This document shows positions 44,094 through 53,496 of a stretch of 64,000 nucleotides of DNA, piece by piece. The notes below the pieces were generated by a model. That model saw nothing but the letters and a program-made list of their open reading frames with translations. It had not been told where the DNA came from and made no database searches. The stretch is from Sinorhizobium sp. BG8 (lineage in GTDB: Bacteria; Pseudomonadota; Alphaproteobacteria; Rhizobiales; Rhizobiaceae). The translations under genes were made by a program, and so were the position numbers. Each line of letters starts with the position of its first letter. Position 1 is the first letter of the stretch. The DNA is taken from positions 3,057,501 through 3,121,500 of the forward strand of contig NZ_CP044011.1 of NCBI RefSeq assembly GCF_016864555.1. Direction: 5' to 3'.

Positions 44094-45092
44094 ATGGCTG
44101 CGGGCCCCAACAATCTCATAACCGACGTCCCCGGCATCCTGGTCGGGAATGCTTCCGATGCTCTCCTGAAATCCGGCGCGACCTGCGTCCTGTGCGAGGA
44201 ACCGACGATCGCGGCAGTGCAGGTGCTGGGCGGCGCTCCAGGAACCCGCGAGACGGATCTGCTGGAGCCGCACAACACGGTGCAGACCATCGACGCGCTT
44301 GTTCTGTCCGGCGGATCCGCCTTCGGGCTCGATGCGGCCGGCGGAGCGCAGGCTGCGCTGAGAGAAATGGGGCGCGGGTTCTCGATCGGGCCGCTCCGGA
44401 TTCCAATCGTGCCGGCAGCGATCCTGTTCGACCTCCTGAACGGCGGGGACAAGAACTGGGGGCAATATTCCCCCTATCGTGAGCTGGGATACGAGGCCGC
44501 GCGGTCTGCCGCACGCCACTTTGCCACCGGCACGGCAGGTGCGGGCACGGGTGCGACGACCGCGACGTTCAAGGGCGGGCTCGGCTCGGCGTCGACCGTG
44601 CTCGCGAACGGCATTACCGTCGGCGCCCTCGTTGCCGTCAATGCGCTTGGTTCGGCCACGATCGGCAGGACCCGGCACTTCTGGGCGGCCCCGTTCGAGG
44701 AAGGAAGCGAATTTGGTGGGATGGGCATGCCTTCCCCCTTTCCCGGAGATGGTCGCGACGTGCGCACGAAACTCGGCGCGCGTACCAGCACCGAGAACAC
44801 GACCATCGCCGTCATCGCGACCGACGCAAGGCTCACGAAATCCGAAGCAAAACGGCTTGCGGTCTCCGCACATGACGGCTTCTCGCGTGCGCTCTGGCCA
44901 TCGCATACGCCGCTGGACGGTGACCTCGTCTTCGCGCTCGCCACGGCGAAGACCGGGGGCCTGCTGGAAACGGAGGATTTCATCGACCTTTGCTCGGCCG
45001 CCGCCGCAACCATGGCCCGCGCCGTCGCGCGGGGCATTCACGACGCATCACCGGCGCCGGGGGACCTGCTGCCAAGCTGGAACGCATCCTGA
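44094..45092 (+). CDS. P1-family self-cleaving peptidase (DmpA/NylC type)
   Basis: 332 residues. The P1 family (L-aminopeptidase DmpA, 6-aminohexanoate oligomer hydrolase NylC) cuts itself to expose an N-terminal Ser/Thr nucleophile. The predicted cut is between Asn235 and Thr236 in TENTTIAVIATDA, as in NylC. LSGGSAFGLDAAGG (71-84) is the other family block. The substrate here is unknown; peptides or amide oligomers are likely. It follows the binding-protein gene by 12 bases, suggesting a common operon. Confidence 0.88.
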   Translation: MAAGPNNLITDVPGILVGNASDALLKSGATCVLCEEPTIAAVQVLGGAPGTRETDLLEPHNTVQTIDALVLSGGSAFGLDAAGGAQAALREMGRGFSIGPLRIPIVPAAILFDLLNGGDKNWGQYSPYRELGYEAARSAARHFATGTAGAGTGATTATFKGGLGSASTVLANGITVGALVAVNALGSATIGRTRHFWAAPFEEGSEFGGMGMPSPFPGDGRDVRTKLGARTSTENTTIAVIATDARLTKSEAKRLAVSAHDGFSRALWPSHTPLDGDLVFALATAKTGGLLETEDFIDLCSAAAATMARAVARGIHDASPAPGDLLPSWNAS

Positions 45093-45179
45093 TTGGTGCC
45101 ATCGGGAATCGATCATTGTAGCGCTTCGCCCGCGATGCTATGGGCTGGCCACCTCGTCCCAGCCTTTCGGAGCCCGAAC

Positions 45180-45857
45180 ATGACCCGACCGATCCGCATC
45201 GCCCCGTCGATCCTCGCCGCCGACTATGCGAAACTTGGCCAGGAAGTCCGCGATGTCGTCGCCGCTGGCGCAGACTGGATCCACCTCGACATCATGGACG
45301 GCCATTTCGTCCCGAACATTTCCTTCGGTCCCGATGTCATCAAGGCGCTGCGCCCGCATACCGACGCCTTCTTCGACTGCCATCTGATGATCGCCCCGGC
45401 GGATCCCTATCTCGAAGCCTTCGCCAAGGCCGGCTGCGACAGCATAACGGTGCACGCGGAAGCCGGGCCCCATCTCGATCGCTCGATCCAGGCCATCAAG
45501 GCGCTTGGAAAGAAGGCCGGCGTATCGATCAATCCGGCGACACCCGAGAGCGTTCTCGACTACCTGCTCGACAAGATCGACCTCGTTCTCGTCATGACGG
45601 TCAATCCCGGGTTTGGCGGCCAGAAGTTCATTCCGGCCATGGAGGAGAAGATCCGCCGGGTCAGGGCAATGATCGGCGATCGCCCCATCGAACTGCAGGT
45701 CGACGGCGGCATCACGATCGATACGATCGCGCTGCCGGCCAGTGCCGGCGCCAATGTCTTCGTCGCCGGTTCGGCGATCTTCAGCGGCGGCCATGTTGAC
45801 GCCTACCGCAAAACCATCGACAGTCTTCGCAGTGCTGCGGAACGAGGACGCATGTGA
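45180..45857 (+). CDS. rpe: ribulose-phosphate 3-epimerase
   Basis: 225 residues, TIM-barrel enzyme interconverting ribulose-5-P and xylulose-5-P in the pentose phosphate pathway. Signature segments are [35 protein letters not shown] and [13 protein letters not shown], with the metal-binding His and Asp in HLDIMDGHF. Start ATG 45180 follows GGAG at seven bases. Its stop overlaps the DUF2259 start (GTGA). Confidence 0.96.
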   Translation: MTRPIRIAPSILAADYAKLGQEVRDVVAAGADWIHLDIMDGHFVPNISFGPDVIKALRPHTDAFFDCHLMIAPADPYLEAFAKAGCDSITVHAEAGPHLDRSIQAIKALGKKAGVSINPATPESVLDYLLDKIDLVLVMTVNPGFGGQKFIPAMEEKIRRVRAMIGDRPIELQVDGGITIDTIALPASAGANVFVAGSAIFSGGHVDAYRKTIDSLRSAAERGRM

Positions 45858-46591
45858 CCCATCGCAGGAAAATCGCATTGGCTGCGACCCTTCTGGCACT
45901 GCCGCTCGCAGGCCAGGGTCACGCGGGCGACTTCGCCCACTTCCAGCCGATCGGATTTTCCGCCGATGGCAAGGTCTTCGCCTACGAGGAGTTCGGCATA
46001 GAAGACGGATCGGGTTCCGCCTACTCGACGGTCTATTTCGTCGACACCGTCAAGGATGCCTATCTGCCGGACACCCCCCTTCGCGTCCGCCTCGAGGAAG
46101 GCCATGGCGGATTGGCGCAGGCGCGCTCGAAAACGGCGGAGCAGGCTCGACCGCTCGTGGAAGAATTCGAAATGCGCGATCATCCGGGCCAGGTGGTCGC
46201 GCTCAATCCCTATACCGAACTTGGCCCGGCACCCAACAGCATCCGGTACTATGCATTCCCCATGGAGCCGAGAGTCGGCAAGCCGTACACGCTCGCGCTG
46301 AGCACCATCACCCTTCCCGCCCCCGAGCGCTGCAAGCCCTTTCTCGACAAGGGTGTCGGTTTCCGCCTGGAGCTGACGGAACGCTCCGGTACTCCGACCT
46401 CGGAGGTTGTGCACGAGGATACGCGAGTCCCGGACAGCCGGAGATGCCCGACTGGCTATCGGATGGCGGGCGTCGTGACGGGCAACCATCTCGGCAACCC
46501 GGTTCATGTGGCGATGATCATGGTCCTGAGCCTTGGCTTCGAGGGCTCTGACGGCCGATGGATCGCAGTTCCGGTCAGGCCTGGCACATGA
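45854..46591 (+). CDS. DUF2259 secreted protein
   Basis: 245 residues with a signal peptide ([21 protein letters not shown]). The conserved body starts [27 protein letters not shown] and ends in [20 protein letters not shown]2259 is an uncharacterised family; a beta-rich periplasmic protein is likely. Start GTG 45854 overlaps the rpe stop by four bases, so translation is coupled. Its stop overlaps the next gene's start (ATGA). Confidence 0.88.
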   Translation: MTHRRKIALAATLLALPLAGQGHAGDFAHFQPIGFSADGKVFAYEEFGIEDGSGSAYSTVYFVDTVKDAYLPDTPLRVRLEEGHGGLAQARSKTAEQARPLVEEFEMRDHPGQVVALNPYTELGPAPNSIRYYAFPMEPRVGKPYTLALSTITLPAPERCKPFLDKGVGFRLELTERSGTPTSEVVHEDTRVPDSRRCPTGYRMAGVVTGNHLGNPVHVAMIMVLSLGFEGSDGRWIAVPVRPGT

Positions 46592-47121
46592 CGGTGGAGA
46601 AGATTGCTTCCGTAAATTCTCGCGATGCGCATGCACAGTCGACCCCTTCCGTTGCCCTGACCTCCCTTCCCTGGCAGTTGGGCTGCAGCATTGCCTGGGG
46701 CGCGCTCATGGTTTTCTCGGCGCTGGCCTCGCTCTATCTGCGCAATGGCCTGCAGACGTTCCATCTCGCGGCGCTGATGCTTGTATTCTTCGGCGGCGGT
46801 GCGCTTGCCTGGCCCGTCGTCGTACTGCTCGCACGTAAGCTTGTGCGCTACCGGCGCCTCGAAACCCGCTTTGCGGCCTGCTTCGTCCTGCTTTCGATCG
46901 GTACGATCGGGATGACGGCGCTGCTTTTCGCCCTGAACTATCGCTATTTCTACGCCCAGTGGCATGAGCCCTTCGGCACGCGGATATGGCTCTATCAGTT
47001 CATCGCGACGTCGCTCGGCGCCGCCTATCAGTTTGCCGTCATGGGAATGAGCCTCTATCTTCCTGTCGGCCTCCCCATTCTGGCCGCTGCGAGCCTGTGG
47101 CTTGCAAAAGCCATGCGTTGA
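46588..47121 (+). CDS. small membrane protein of unknown function
   Basis: 177 residues with four hydrophobic segments (about 36-51, 58-80, 95-115, 135-165). It overlaps the DUF2259 stop by four bases (ATGA). I recognise no family. Context suggests it works with the periplasmic DUF2259 protein. The longer frame to 46558 is unlikely. Confidence 0.72.
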   Translation: MTVEKIASVNSRDAHAQSTPSVALTSLPWQLGCSIAWGALMVFSALASLYLRNGLQTFHLAALMLVFFGGGALAWPVVVLLARKLVRYRRLETRFAACFVLLSIGTIGMTALLFALNYRYFYAQWHEPFGTRIWLYQFIATSLGAAYQFAVMGMSLYLPVGLPILAAASLWLAKAMR

Positions 47122-47183
47122 GCTTCGCGGCCATCTTTGCTACAGGGGCGCCAACACTTTTCCCCAGAGAAAGCAGAAAGCCG

Positions 47184-48491
47184 ATGATCCCCCGCTACTC
47201 CCGCCCGGACATGGTCGCCATCTGGTCGCCCGAAACGAAATTCCGCATCTGGTTCGAGATCGAGGCTCACGCCTGCGATGCGCTTGCAGAGCTCGGCGTG
47301 ATCCCCAAGGAGGCGGCGAAGACGATTTGGGACAAGGGCGGCAAGGCGACGTTCGATGTTGCCCGCATCGACGAGATCGAAGCCGTTACCAAGCACGACG
47401 TCATCGCCTTCCTGACGCACCTCGCCGAGATCGTCGGTCCGGACGCACGCTTCGTCCACCAGGGCATGACCTCGTCCGACGTCCTTGACACCTGCTTCAA
47501 CGTCCAGCTCGTGCGCGCCACGGATATCCTCCTCGCCGATATGGACAAGCTCCTCGAGGCCCTCAAGCGCCGCGCCTTCGAGCACAAGGACACGGTGACG
47601 ATCGGCCGTTCTCACGGAATTCACGCCGAGCCGACCACGTTCGGGGTCAAGCTCGCCCTCGCCTATGCCGAATTCGAGCGGTGCCGCCAGCGTCTCGTGG
47701 CTGCACGCGAGGAAGTCGCGACCTGCGCCATCTCGGGCGCGGTCGGCACCTTCGCCAACATCGACCCGCGTGTCGAGGAACATGTCGCAAAGGCCATGGG
47801 CCTTGCCGCCGAGCCGGTCTCGACGCAGGTCATCCCCCGTGACCGGCACGCCATGTACTTCTCGACCCTCGGCGTCATCGCCTCGTCGGTCGAGCGCCTG
47901 GCGACGGAAATCCGTCACCTTCAGCGCACGGAGGTCCTGGAAGCGGAGGAGTATTTCTCGCCGGGTCAGAAGGGCTCCTCGGCCATGCCGCACAAGCGCA
48001 ATCCGGTCCTGACGGAAAACCTGACCGGTCTTGCGCGCATGGTGCGCTCCTACGCGATCCCCGCCATGGAGAACGTGGCGCTCTGGCACGAACGCGATAT
48101 TTCCCACTCGTCCGTCGAACGGATGATCGGCCCCGACGCCACCATCACGCTCGACTTCGCGCTGGCACGGCTGACCGGCGTAATCGACAAGCTTCTGGTC
48201 TACCCGGAGAATATGTTGAAGAATATGAACAAGTTCCGTGGACTTGTTCATTCACAACGTGTGCTTCTCGCCCTCACCCAGGCGGGCGTTTCCCGCGAGG
48301 ACAGCTATCGCCTCGTGCAGCGCAATGCGATGAAGGTCTGGGAACAGGGCAAGGACTTCCTGGAGGAGCTGCTGGCCGACCCAGAAGTGCGGGCAGCACT
48401 TTCCGAGGAAGATATCCGCGAGAAGTTCGACCTCGGCTACCACACCAAGCACGTGGACACGATCTTCGGGCGGGTGTTCGGCAAGGCCTGA
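47184..48491 (+). CDS. purB: adenylosuccinate lyase
   Basis: 435 residues. It cleaves adenylosuccinate and SAICAR, two steps of purine synthesis. Signature GSSAMPHKRNP (264-274) with the catalytic serine, and the acid/base His144 in GRSHGIHAEP, are intact. Start ATG 47184 gives the usual N-terminus MIPRYSRPDM. Followed by a hairpin at 48540. Confidence 0.97.
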   Translation: MIPRYSRPDMVAIWSPETKFRIWFEIEAHACDALAELGVIPKEAAKTIWDKGGKATFDVARIDEIEAVTKHDVIAFLTHLAEIVGPDARFVHQGMTSSDVLDTCFNVQLVRATDILLADMDKLLEALKRRAFEHKDTVTIGRSHGIHAEPTTFGVKLALAYAEFERCRQRLVAAREEVATCAISGAVGTFANIDPRVEEHVAKAMGLAAEPVSTQVIPRDRHAMYFSTLGVIASSVERLATEIRHLQRTEVLEAEEYFSPGQKGSSAMPHKRNPVLTENLTGLARMVRSYAIPAMENVALWHERDISHSSVERMIGPDATITLDFALARLTGVIDKLLVYPENMLKNMNKFRGLVHSQRVLLALTQAGVSREDSYRLVQRNAMKVWEQGKDFLEELLADPEVRAALSEEDIREKFDLGYHTKHVDTIFGRVFGKA

Positions 48492-48539
48492 GCCGACATG
48501 CCGGCACTCGGCCGGCCACGGAAATGTAGATCGTAAAAT

Positions 48540-48568
48540 AGGCGATGGAGCCAACGGCACCATCGCCT
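48540..48568. terminator. terminator between convergent purB and DUF2189 gene
   Basis: AGGCGATGG (48540-48548) and CCATCGCCT (48560-48568), a 9-bp perfect stem with an 11-base loop. On the minus strand the stem is followed by TATTTTA, so it may serve mainly the DUF2189 gene. Confidence 0.6.
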
Positions 48569-48643
48569 TACATTTAACTGACAGTCTGTACGCGGGTATT
48601 CATTCGGAGCGCGAATGTTGGTCGCGCGCGGTCGGCGGCCCGT

Positions 48644-49450
48644 TCAGCGCTTGAGTGGGACGACCACCAGCTTACGATAGAGGTGCCAAGTGGCATGCCC
48701 GAGGATCGGCATGATCACGGCGAGCCCGGCAAAGATCGGGATTGTTCCGATAACAAGTCCTGCAGTCACGATCAGGCCCCAGACGGCAATCGGGACCGGG
48801 TTTGTAAAGGTCGCGCGCAGGGACGTGTCGAGGGCAGAGACAACGCCGACGTCGCGATCGAGAAGCAACGGGAAGGCCACGACGGTGGTGGCAAGGACCA
48901 CGACGGCGAAGCAGAATCCGATGGCATTGCCGGCGATCATCATCATCCAGCCTGCTTCCGTGTGCAGAACCTGGTTCAGGAACGTCCCAAGCGACCGCGG
49001 AGCTTCCTCACCGAAGAAATGGGTGTAGACCCCCTGGGCGACGAGCAGCCAGGCGATGAACAGCACAACCAGCATGAAGCCGATCGTCAAAATCGCCGGA
49101 AGTGCCGGAGAGTGGCGGACCCTCAATGCATGTTGCCATGACGTGTCCATGCCGATCTCGCGCCGGCGGCTGATTTCGTAAAGGCCAAGGGCGAAGAACG
49201 GACCGAGCAGCGCAAAGCCGGCCATCAGCGGAAACATGAGCGGAAGCAGGTTCGCGCCGGAACTCCACGTCATCAGGACGACGCCCGAAATCGGATAGAT
49301 CAGACATAGGAAGACATAGTGCGAGGGCTTCTCGCGGAAGTCGTCGAGACCCTTCGCGAGCGCATCCCACACGTCTGCCACGGAGATCTTGCGCACCACG
49401 GGGTGTGCGACCTCGGCGTTTGGACCTGCCATCACATGAAATGCCGTCAT
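48644..49450 (-). CDS. DUF2189 integral membrane protein
   Basis: 268 residues with about six hydrophobic segments. The DUF2189 pattern is visible: a soluble N-terminus with VADVWDALAKGLDDF, then YPISGVVL and later IGFCFAVVVLATTVVAFPLLLDR. Function unknown. Start ATG 49450 has GGAGGA seven bases upstream; the ATG at 49456 is too close to that site. It diverges from the RBBP9-like gene. Confidence 0.86.
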   Translation of the reverse strand: MTAFHVMAGPNAEVAHPVVRKISVADVWDALAKGLDDFREKPSHYVFLCLIYPISGVVLMTWSSGANLLPLMFPLMAGFALLGPFFALGLYEISRRREIGMDTSWQHALRVRHSPALPAILTIGFMLVVLFIAWLLVAQGVYTHFFGEEAPRSLGTFLNQVLHTEAGWMMMIAGNAIGFCFAVVVLATTVVAFPLLLDRDVGVVSALDTSLRATFTNPVPIAVWGLIVTAGLVIGTIPIFAGLAVIMPILGHATWHLYRKLVVVPLKR

Positions 49451-49616
49451 GACCATTCCTCCATCCGGGTTGGAACCGTCACGGCGTCATCCGCAGACGA
49501 CGAGCGCATCGCCGCCACGGATTGACCGTGACTGGCACGCAGAAATTCTAGCATCGCTGCGCGCAATTGTCCTCCCCTCTTGACTTCGGCCGAACGCGAA
49601 CGCACATGCGCCCATC

Positions 49617-50177
49617 ATGAAAGCATCGGAAGCAGATATTCTCATCGTCCCCGGCTACACGAACTCCGGCCCGGACCACTGGCAGACGCGTTGGCAATCC
49701 AAGCTCGCGACAGCACGGCGCGTCGAGCAGAAGGAGTGGTCGAAGCCGGTCCGGGAAGATTGGGTCGAGCGGCTCGTCGAGGAAGTCGAGGCTTGCACCC
49801 GCCCTGTCGTGATCGTCGCCCATTCGCTTGGGGTGGCGACCCTCATCCATGCCGTCCCGCGCATAGGTCACAAGGTATCAGGCGCCTTCCTTGTCGCGCC
49901 CCCCGATGTGGCCAATCCCGAGATCCGTCCGAAGCACCTGATGACCTTCGGCCCCTATCCGCGCGATCCGCTGCCCTTCCCGTCGCTGATGGTGGCAAGC
50001 CGCAACGATCCGTTCGGAAGCTACGAGCATGCCGATGACATTGCCAACGCCTGGGGCTCCTTCCTGGTCGATGCGGGCGAGTCCGGGCACATCAATGCCG
50101 AGTCCGGTCACGGTCCGTGGCCCGAGGGCACGATGGTGTTTGCCCAGTTTGTCAGCCGGTTGAAGTCGGGGCAGTAG
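49617..50177 (+). CDS. RBBP9/YdeN-family alpha/beta hydrolase
   Basis: 186 residues, the short serine hydrolase family of human RBBP9 and B. subtilis YdeN. Nucleophile Ser70 in VAHSLGVAT, acid Asp131 in ASRNDPFGSYE, and base His158 or His165 in the GHINAESGHGPWPEG segment. The family's biological substrate is unclear. It precedes the PAS-GGDEF-EAL gene by about 115 bases. Confidence 0.9.
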   Translation: MKASEADILIVPGYTNSGPDHWQTRWQSKLATARRVEQKEWSKPVREDWVERLVEEVEACTRPVVIVAHSLGVATLIHAVPRIGHKVSGAFLVAPPDVANPEIRPKHLMTFGPYPRDPLPFPSLMVASRNDPFGSYEHADDIANAWGSFLVDAGESGHINAESGHGPWPEGTMVFAQFVSRLKSGQ

Positions 50178-50293
50178 CAGGCCACGGCAATCCTTGGCGT
50201 GGCCCCGGGTGCCCCGCCGGACACGGCGTTAATGGGAACTTCACGAAGATTTTCGACTATCCTGCAGTTCGGCAAACGCAGGCACCCTCGCCC

Positions 50294-52888
50294 ATGGTCA
50301 ATTCATACGCTACGCACAGCACGCAGCGCACCCGGGCGGGGCAAGCGGCACTCTTCCTCCAATGTTTCGAGCATTCCGCCTTCGGGATGGCAATCATCGA
50401 TCGCGAAGCCCGTATTCTTGGGGCAAATTGCGAACTGAGACGCCTTTTCGGCCAGGAAGATACAAGCTTTTCCAGGAGCTTGCTGGAGTCTATTGCCACG
50501 AAGGATCGGCCCGTCGCGGTCCTTGCCGTCGCAAATGCGCTCGAGACAAGACCCGTCTCAACGCCTTGCGAAATCCGGCTCATCTCCTCGGAGGGGGTCG
50601 AACGCTGGGTCCTGCTGTCGTTCACGCGAATGGTATCTCCCGATGGTGACGACGATCTGCTCGTAGCCCAATGCGCCGAGATCGATGCGTACCGACGCCG
50701 TGAACTCGAGCTATCCGAGCGCGAGGCGCGTTGGAACGACGCCCTTGAGAGTGCCGGCCAGGGTGTCTGGGATCACGACTTTTCACGCAACAGGCTGTTC
50801 TACTCCAGGCAGTGGCGTGCGATGCGGGGCATCGGCCCTGACGAGGAAATCGACGGCTCGCTGGACAATTGGATCAACACTGTTCATCCCGAAGATCGCG
50901 AGCGCGTTGTCGCGGAGATCCGTAAGCAGGAACGCGCCGAGACAGCCTTCAACGTCTTCTCCTATCGCGAACGCCACAGGGACGGCCGTTGGATATGGAT
51001 TGAATGCCGCGGCGCCGTGGTGGAGTATGACGAAAAGGGCGTGCCGTCGCGCATTGCCGGTACTGATACGGACATCACGGAGAGAAAGGAAGCCGAGGAA
51101 TTCCTTGCCCACGTCTCCCGCCGGCTGGAACTCGCCCTGGAGATATCGCGCATCGGCGTCTTCGAAGCCAACCTCACGACCGGTCTCCTGACCTGGGACG
51201 ATCGCCTGCTGCAGATGTACGGCAAGCAGGGCGACGTCGCGAGTGCGCTGGATTGGCATCGAAGCCTCCACCCCGCGGACCGCCAGCGTGCGATCGCCGT
51301 CGTCGAAGACGCGGTGGCGAAGTGGGAAGCCTACAGCAACGAATTCCGCATCGTCCGCGGCGATGGCGAGGTCCGCTACATTCGCTCGCGCGGCGCGCCC
51401 TTTGTTGATCCGAACGGGGTACCGAAGCTGATCGGCGCGAACTGGGACGTGACCGACGACGTGCGTCTGCAGGAAGAGCTGCAGCGCGCGAAGACGCTTG
51501 CCGAAGCGCGAAACGAGGAGCTGGAACTCGCACGGGTCCGCATCGAATACACCGCGCTGCACGACCACCTCACAGGGCTTCCGAACCGTCGCTTCCTCGA
51601 TGCGAGGATCGACGAATGTGCGAAGCGCGCGGCCACGAGTGGCGCGCGCATCGCTATCCTCCACATAGATCTCGATCGCTTCAAGGAGATCAACGATACG
51701 CTCGGGCACCAGGCCGGCGATCGCATGCTGATGCACGCCGCCGAGGTCCTGAAGGAGCACGCCGGCCCCGGCGATTTCGTTGCCCGCGTGGGTGGAGACG
51801 AATTCATCTTCCTCTCCTCCGATACGGCCGGCCGGAACCTTGCGACACTCGCCGACGGGATCGTCGCCGCCATGCGCCAGCCGGTCATCTTCGACGGGCA
51901 TGTCTGTCGCTTCGGGGCAAGCATAGGGATTGCCAGCGGCATCGGACCGGCGATCGACGCACGTCAGCTCCTGATCAACGCGGACCTTGCCCTCTACAGG
52001 GCGAAGAACAAGGGGCGCAGCCGGCACGAATTCTTCACCGCGGAGATTCAGACCCAGATCATCGTCAACAAGCAGACGGCGGACGAGATCCTCAGCGGAA
52101 TTGAGCAAAACCGCTTCCTGCCGTTCTACCAGCCGCAGTTCTGCGCAAAAACGCTCGACATCGTCGGTGTCGAGACACTCGCCCGATGGGACCACCCGCT
52201 GCGGGGCATTCTCAGCCCGGACAGCTTCCTCAAGATTGCCGAGGACATCAACGTCGTCGCCACCATCGACCGGATCGTTCTGGAAGCTTCCCTCGCAGAT
52301 TTCTCCCGCTGGTCGCACGCAGGCATCGGCATACCGAGACTGTCGGTGAACGTCTCTTCCCGCCGGCTCCACGATCCGGATCTTGGACTCACGCTTCGGG
52401 GGCTGGCGATACAGCCGTCGACCGTATCGTTCGAATTGCTGGAGTCGATCTTCCTCGACGACTGCGACCGTGTGGTGGTCGAGAACCTCGCAGAAATCCG
52501 GCGCCAGGGCATCGACATCGAGATCGACGATTTCGGAACCGGCCACGCGTCGATCGTCAGCCTGCTCAAGCTGAAACCCCGGCGCCTGAAGATCGACAGG
52601 CAGCTCATACGGCCGATCAGTCGCTCGGCGGAGCAGCGTCGCCTTGTCGCCACCATCATCGAGATCGGGCGTTCGCTTGGTATCGAGGTGATCGGCGAAG
52701 GGATCGAAACGACGGCGCACGCGCAAATCCTGCGCGATCTCGGTTGCGATATTCTACAGGGGTACGGTCTGGCGCGCCCCATGCCCGCGAGCGCAGTCGA
52801 GCCGTTCGTGGCCGCACAGGAATGGCGGCGGAACATGGCGTCAGCCCACGAGCTGCAGGAAGATCTTCGCCGCTCCATGCGACGTTGA
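50294..52888 (+). CDS. PAS-GGDEF-EAL cyclic-di-GMP enzyme
   Basis: 864 residues: three PAS-type regions (about 20-150, 155-275, 285-400), GGDEF (GGDEF at 500-504) and EAL (ETL at 627-629 in VETLARWDH, with IDDFGTGHAS and GEGIET). Both catalytic motifs appear complete, so it may make or break cyclic-di-GMP. The inhibitory RxxD before GGDEF is replaced by Gly-Pro-Gly-Asp. No membrane segment. Start ATG 50294; the frame extends to 50117, over the preceding gene. Confidence 0.92.
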   Translation: MVNSYATHSTQRTRAGQAALFLQCFEHSAFGMAIIDREARILGANCELRRLFGQEDTSFSRSLLESIATKDRPVAVLAVANALETRPVSTPCEIRLISSEGVERWVLLSFTRMVSPDGDDDLLVAQCAEIDAYRRRELELSEREARWNDALESAGQGVWDHDFSRNRLFYSRQWRAMRGIGPDEEIDGSLDNWINTVHPEDRERVVAEIRKQERAETAFNVFSYRERHRDGRWIWIECRGAVVEYDEKGVPSRIAGTDTDITERKEAEEFLAHVSRRLELALEISRIGVFEANLTTGLLTWDDRLLQMYGKQGDVASALDWHRSLHPADRQRAIAVVEDAVAKWEAYSNEFRIVRGDGEVRYIRSRGAPFVDPNGVPKLIGANWDVTDDVRLQEELQRAKTLAEARNEELELARVRIEYTALHDHLTGLPNRRFLDARIDECAKRAATSGARIAILHIDLDRFKEINDTLGHQAGDRMLMHAAEVLKEHAGPGDFVARVGGDEFIFLSSDTAGRNLATLADGIVAAMRQPVIFDGHVCRFGASIGIASGIGPAIDARQLLINADLALYRAKNKGRSRHEFFTAEIQTQIIVNKQTADEILSGIEQNRFLPFYQPQFCAKTLDIVGVETLARWDHPLRGILSPDSFLKIAEDINVVATIDRIVLEASLADFSRWSHAGIGIPRLSVNVSSRRLHDPDLGLTLRGLAIQPSTVSFELLESIFLDDCDRVVVENLAEIRRQGIDIEIDDFGTGHASIVSLLKLKPRRLKIDRQLIRPISRSAEQRRLVATIIEIGRSLGIEVIGEGIETTAHAQILRDLGCDILQGYGLARPMPASAVEPFVAAQEWRRNMASAHELQEDLRRSMRR

Positions 52889-52900
52889 TCGCAAGAAAAA

Positions 52901-52926
52901 GCCCGCTCCAACGAATCGAAGCGGGC
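52901..52926 (-). terminator. terminator of the DUF1476 gene
   Basis: On the minus strand GCCCGCT (ending 52920) and AGCGGGC flank a 12-base loop, followed by TTTTTC. It sits 26 bases beyond the stop. On the plus strand there is no T run. Confidence 0.75.
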
Positions 52927-52951
52927 CTGATATTCGGTTTTCGCTTGCTGA

Positions 52952-53266
52952 TCAGCTTTGCTGGATCTGGGTGATCGCTACGGCGAGCAGCTCAACCATC
53001 TGCAGCCGAATGTCGTCTTCGCTGCGTACGATGCCGGCCGCATCGAAGTCCGCCTTGATCTTGCGCACGACGTCCTCGTGTCCGACTTCCTCGAAATCGG
53101 CAGCGACGACTTCCCGGGCGTACGCATCCGGGTCGCTCTTGTTCAGAAGACCGGCAGCCCACAGGCCGACGAGCCTGTTGCGGCGTGCCTCCGCCTTGAA
53201 CTTCAGTTCCTCGTCGAAGGCGAACTTGGCTTCGAAGGCCTGTTCCCGATCCTTTAGACTAATCAT
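52952..53266 (-). CDS. DUF1476, F1-ATPase zeta inhibitor subunit family
   Basis: 104 residues, a helical protein with the family start LKDREQAFEAKFAFDEELKF and the block RRNRLVGLWAAGLL. In Paracoccus the zeta subunit blocks reverse rotation of the F1Fo-ATPase. ATP12, another ATP-synthase-related gene, is elsewhere in this window. It faces the end of the EAL-type gene across a strong terminator. Confidence 0.92.
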   Translation of the reverse strand: MISLKDREQAFEAKFAFDEELKFKAEARRNRLVGLWAAGLLNKSDPDAYAREVVAADFEEVGHEDVVRKIKADFDAAGIVRSEDDIRLQMVELLAVAITQIQQS

Positions 53267-53346
53267 GTGCGAACTCCCATAGATTCATAAGACCGCTTGG
53301 CCTTCTTCCCATAAACCAAAAGCCCGGCAAAAGTGCAATGCGAAGT

Positions 53347-53365
53347 TTGGCCGAAGCATGGCCAA
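53347..53365. repeat. inverted repeat TTGGCC-N7-GGCCAA upstream of purC
   Basis: Two perfect 6-bp arms, about 45 bases ahead of the predicted purC -35. Possibly an operator; not a known PurR box by eye. The rest of 53267-53496 is intergenic between divergent genes. Confidence 0.25.
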
Positions 53366-53409
53366 CACCTCCGCAGCCTCGTAAAACAGGGGATCGGGCG
53401 TCAGCGTGA

Positions 53410-53438
53410 TTGTGAAATGATCGCAATTCGTTTATGCA
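53410..53438 (+). promoter_or_regulatory. predicted promoter of purC
   Basis: TTGTGA (53410-53415), 17 bases, TATGCA (53433-53438); transcription would start near 53446, about 50 bases before purC. Confidence 0.45.
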
Positions 53439-53496
53439 GCCGGAAAAGTACTCACACCTGCGCTACCCAAGAGCGCCACAAACGAGATAAAATCCA

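Noticed and set aside
43104-45041. 645-codon minus-strand frame over the binding protein and P1 peptidase
   Set aside because: Spans two recognised plus-strand genes and shows His/Arg/Asp-rich shadow composition.
50783-52726. 647-codon minus-strand frame opposite the GGDEF-EAL gene
   Set aside because: The plus strand has complete PAS, GGDEF and EAL motifs; the minus product has none.
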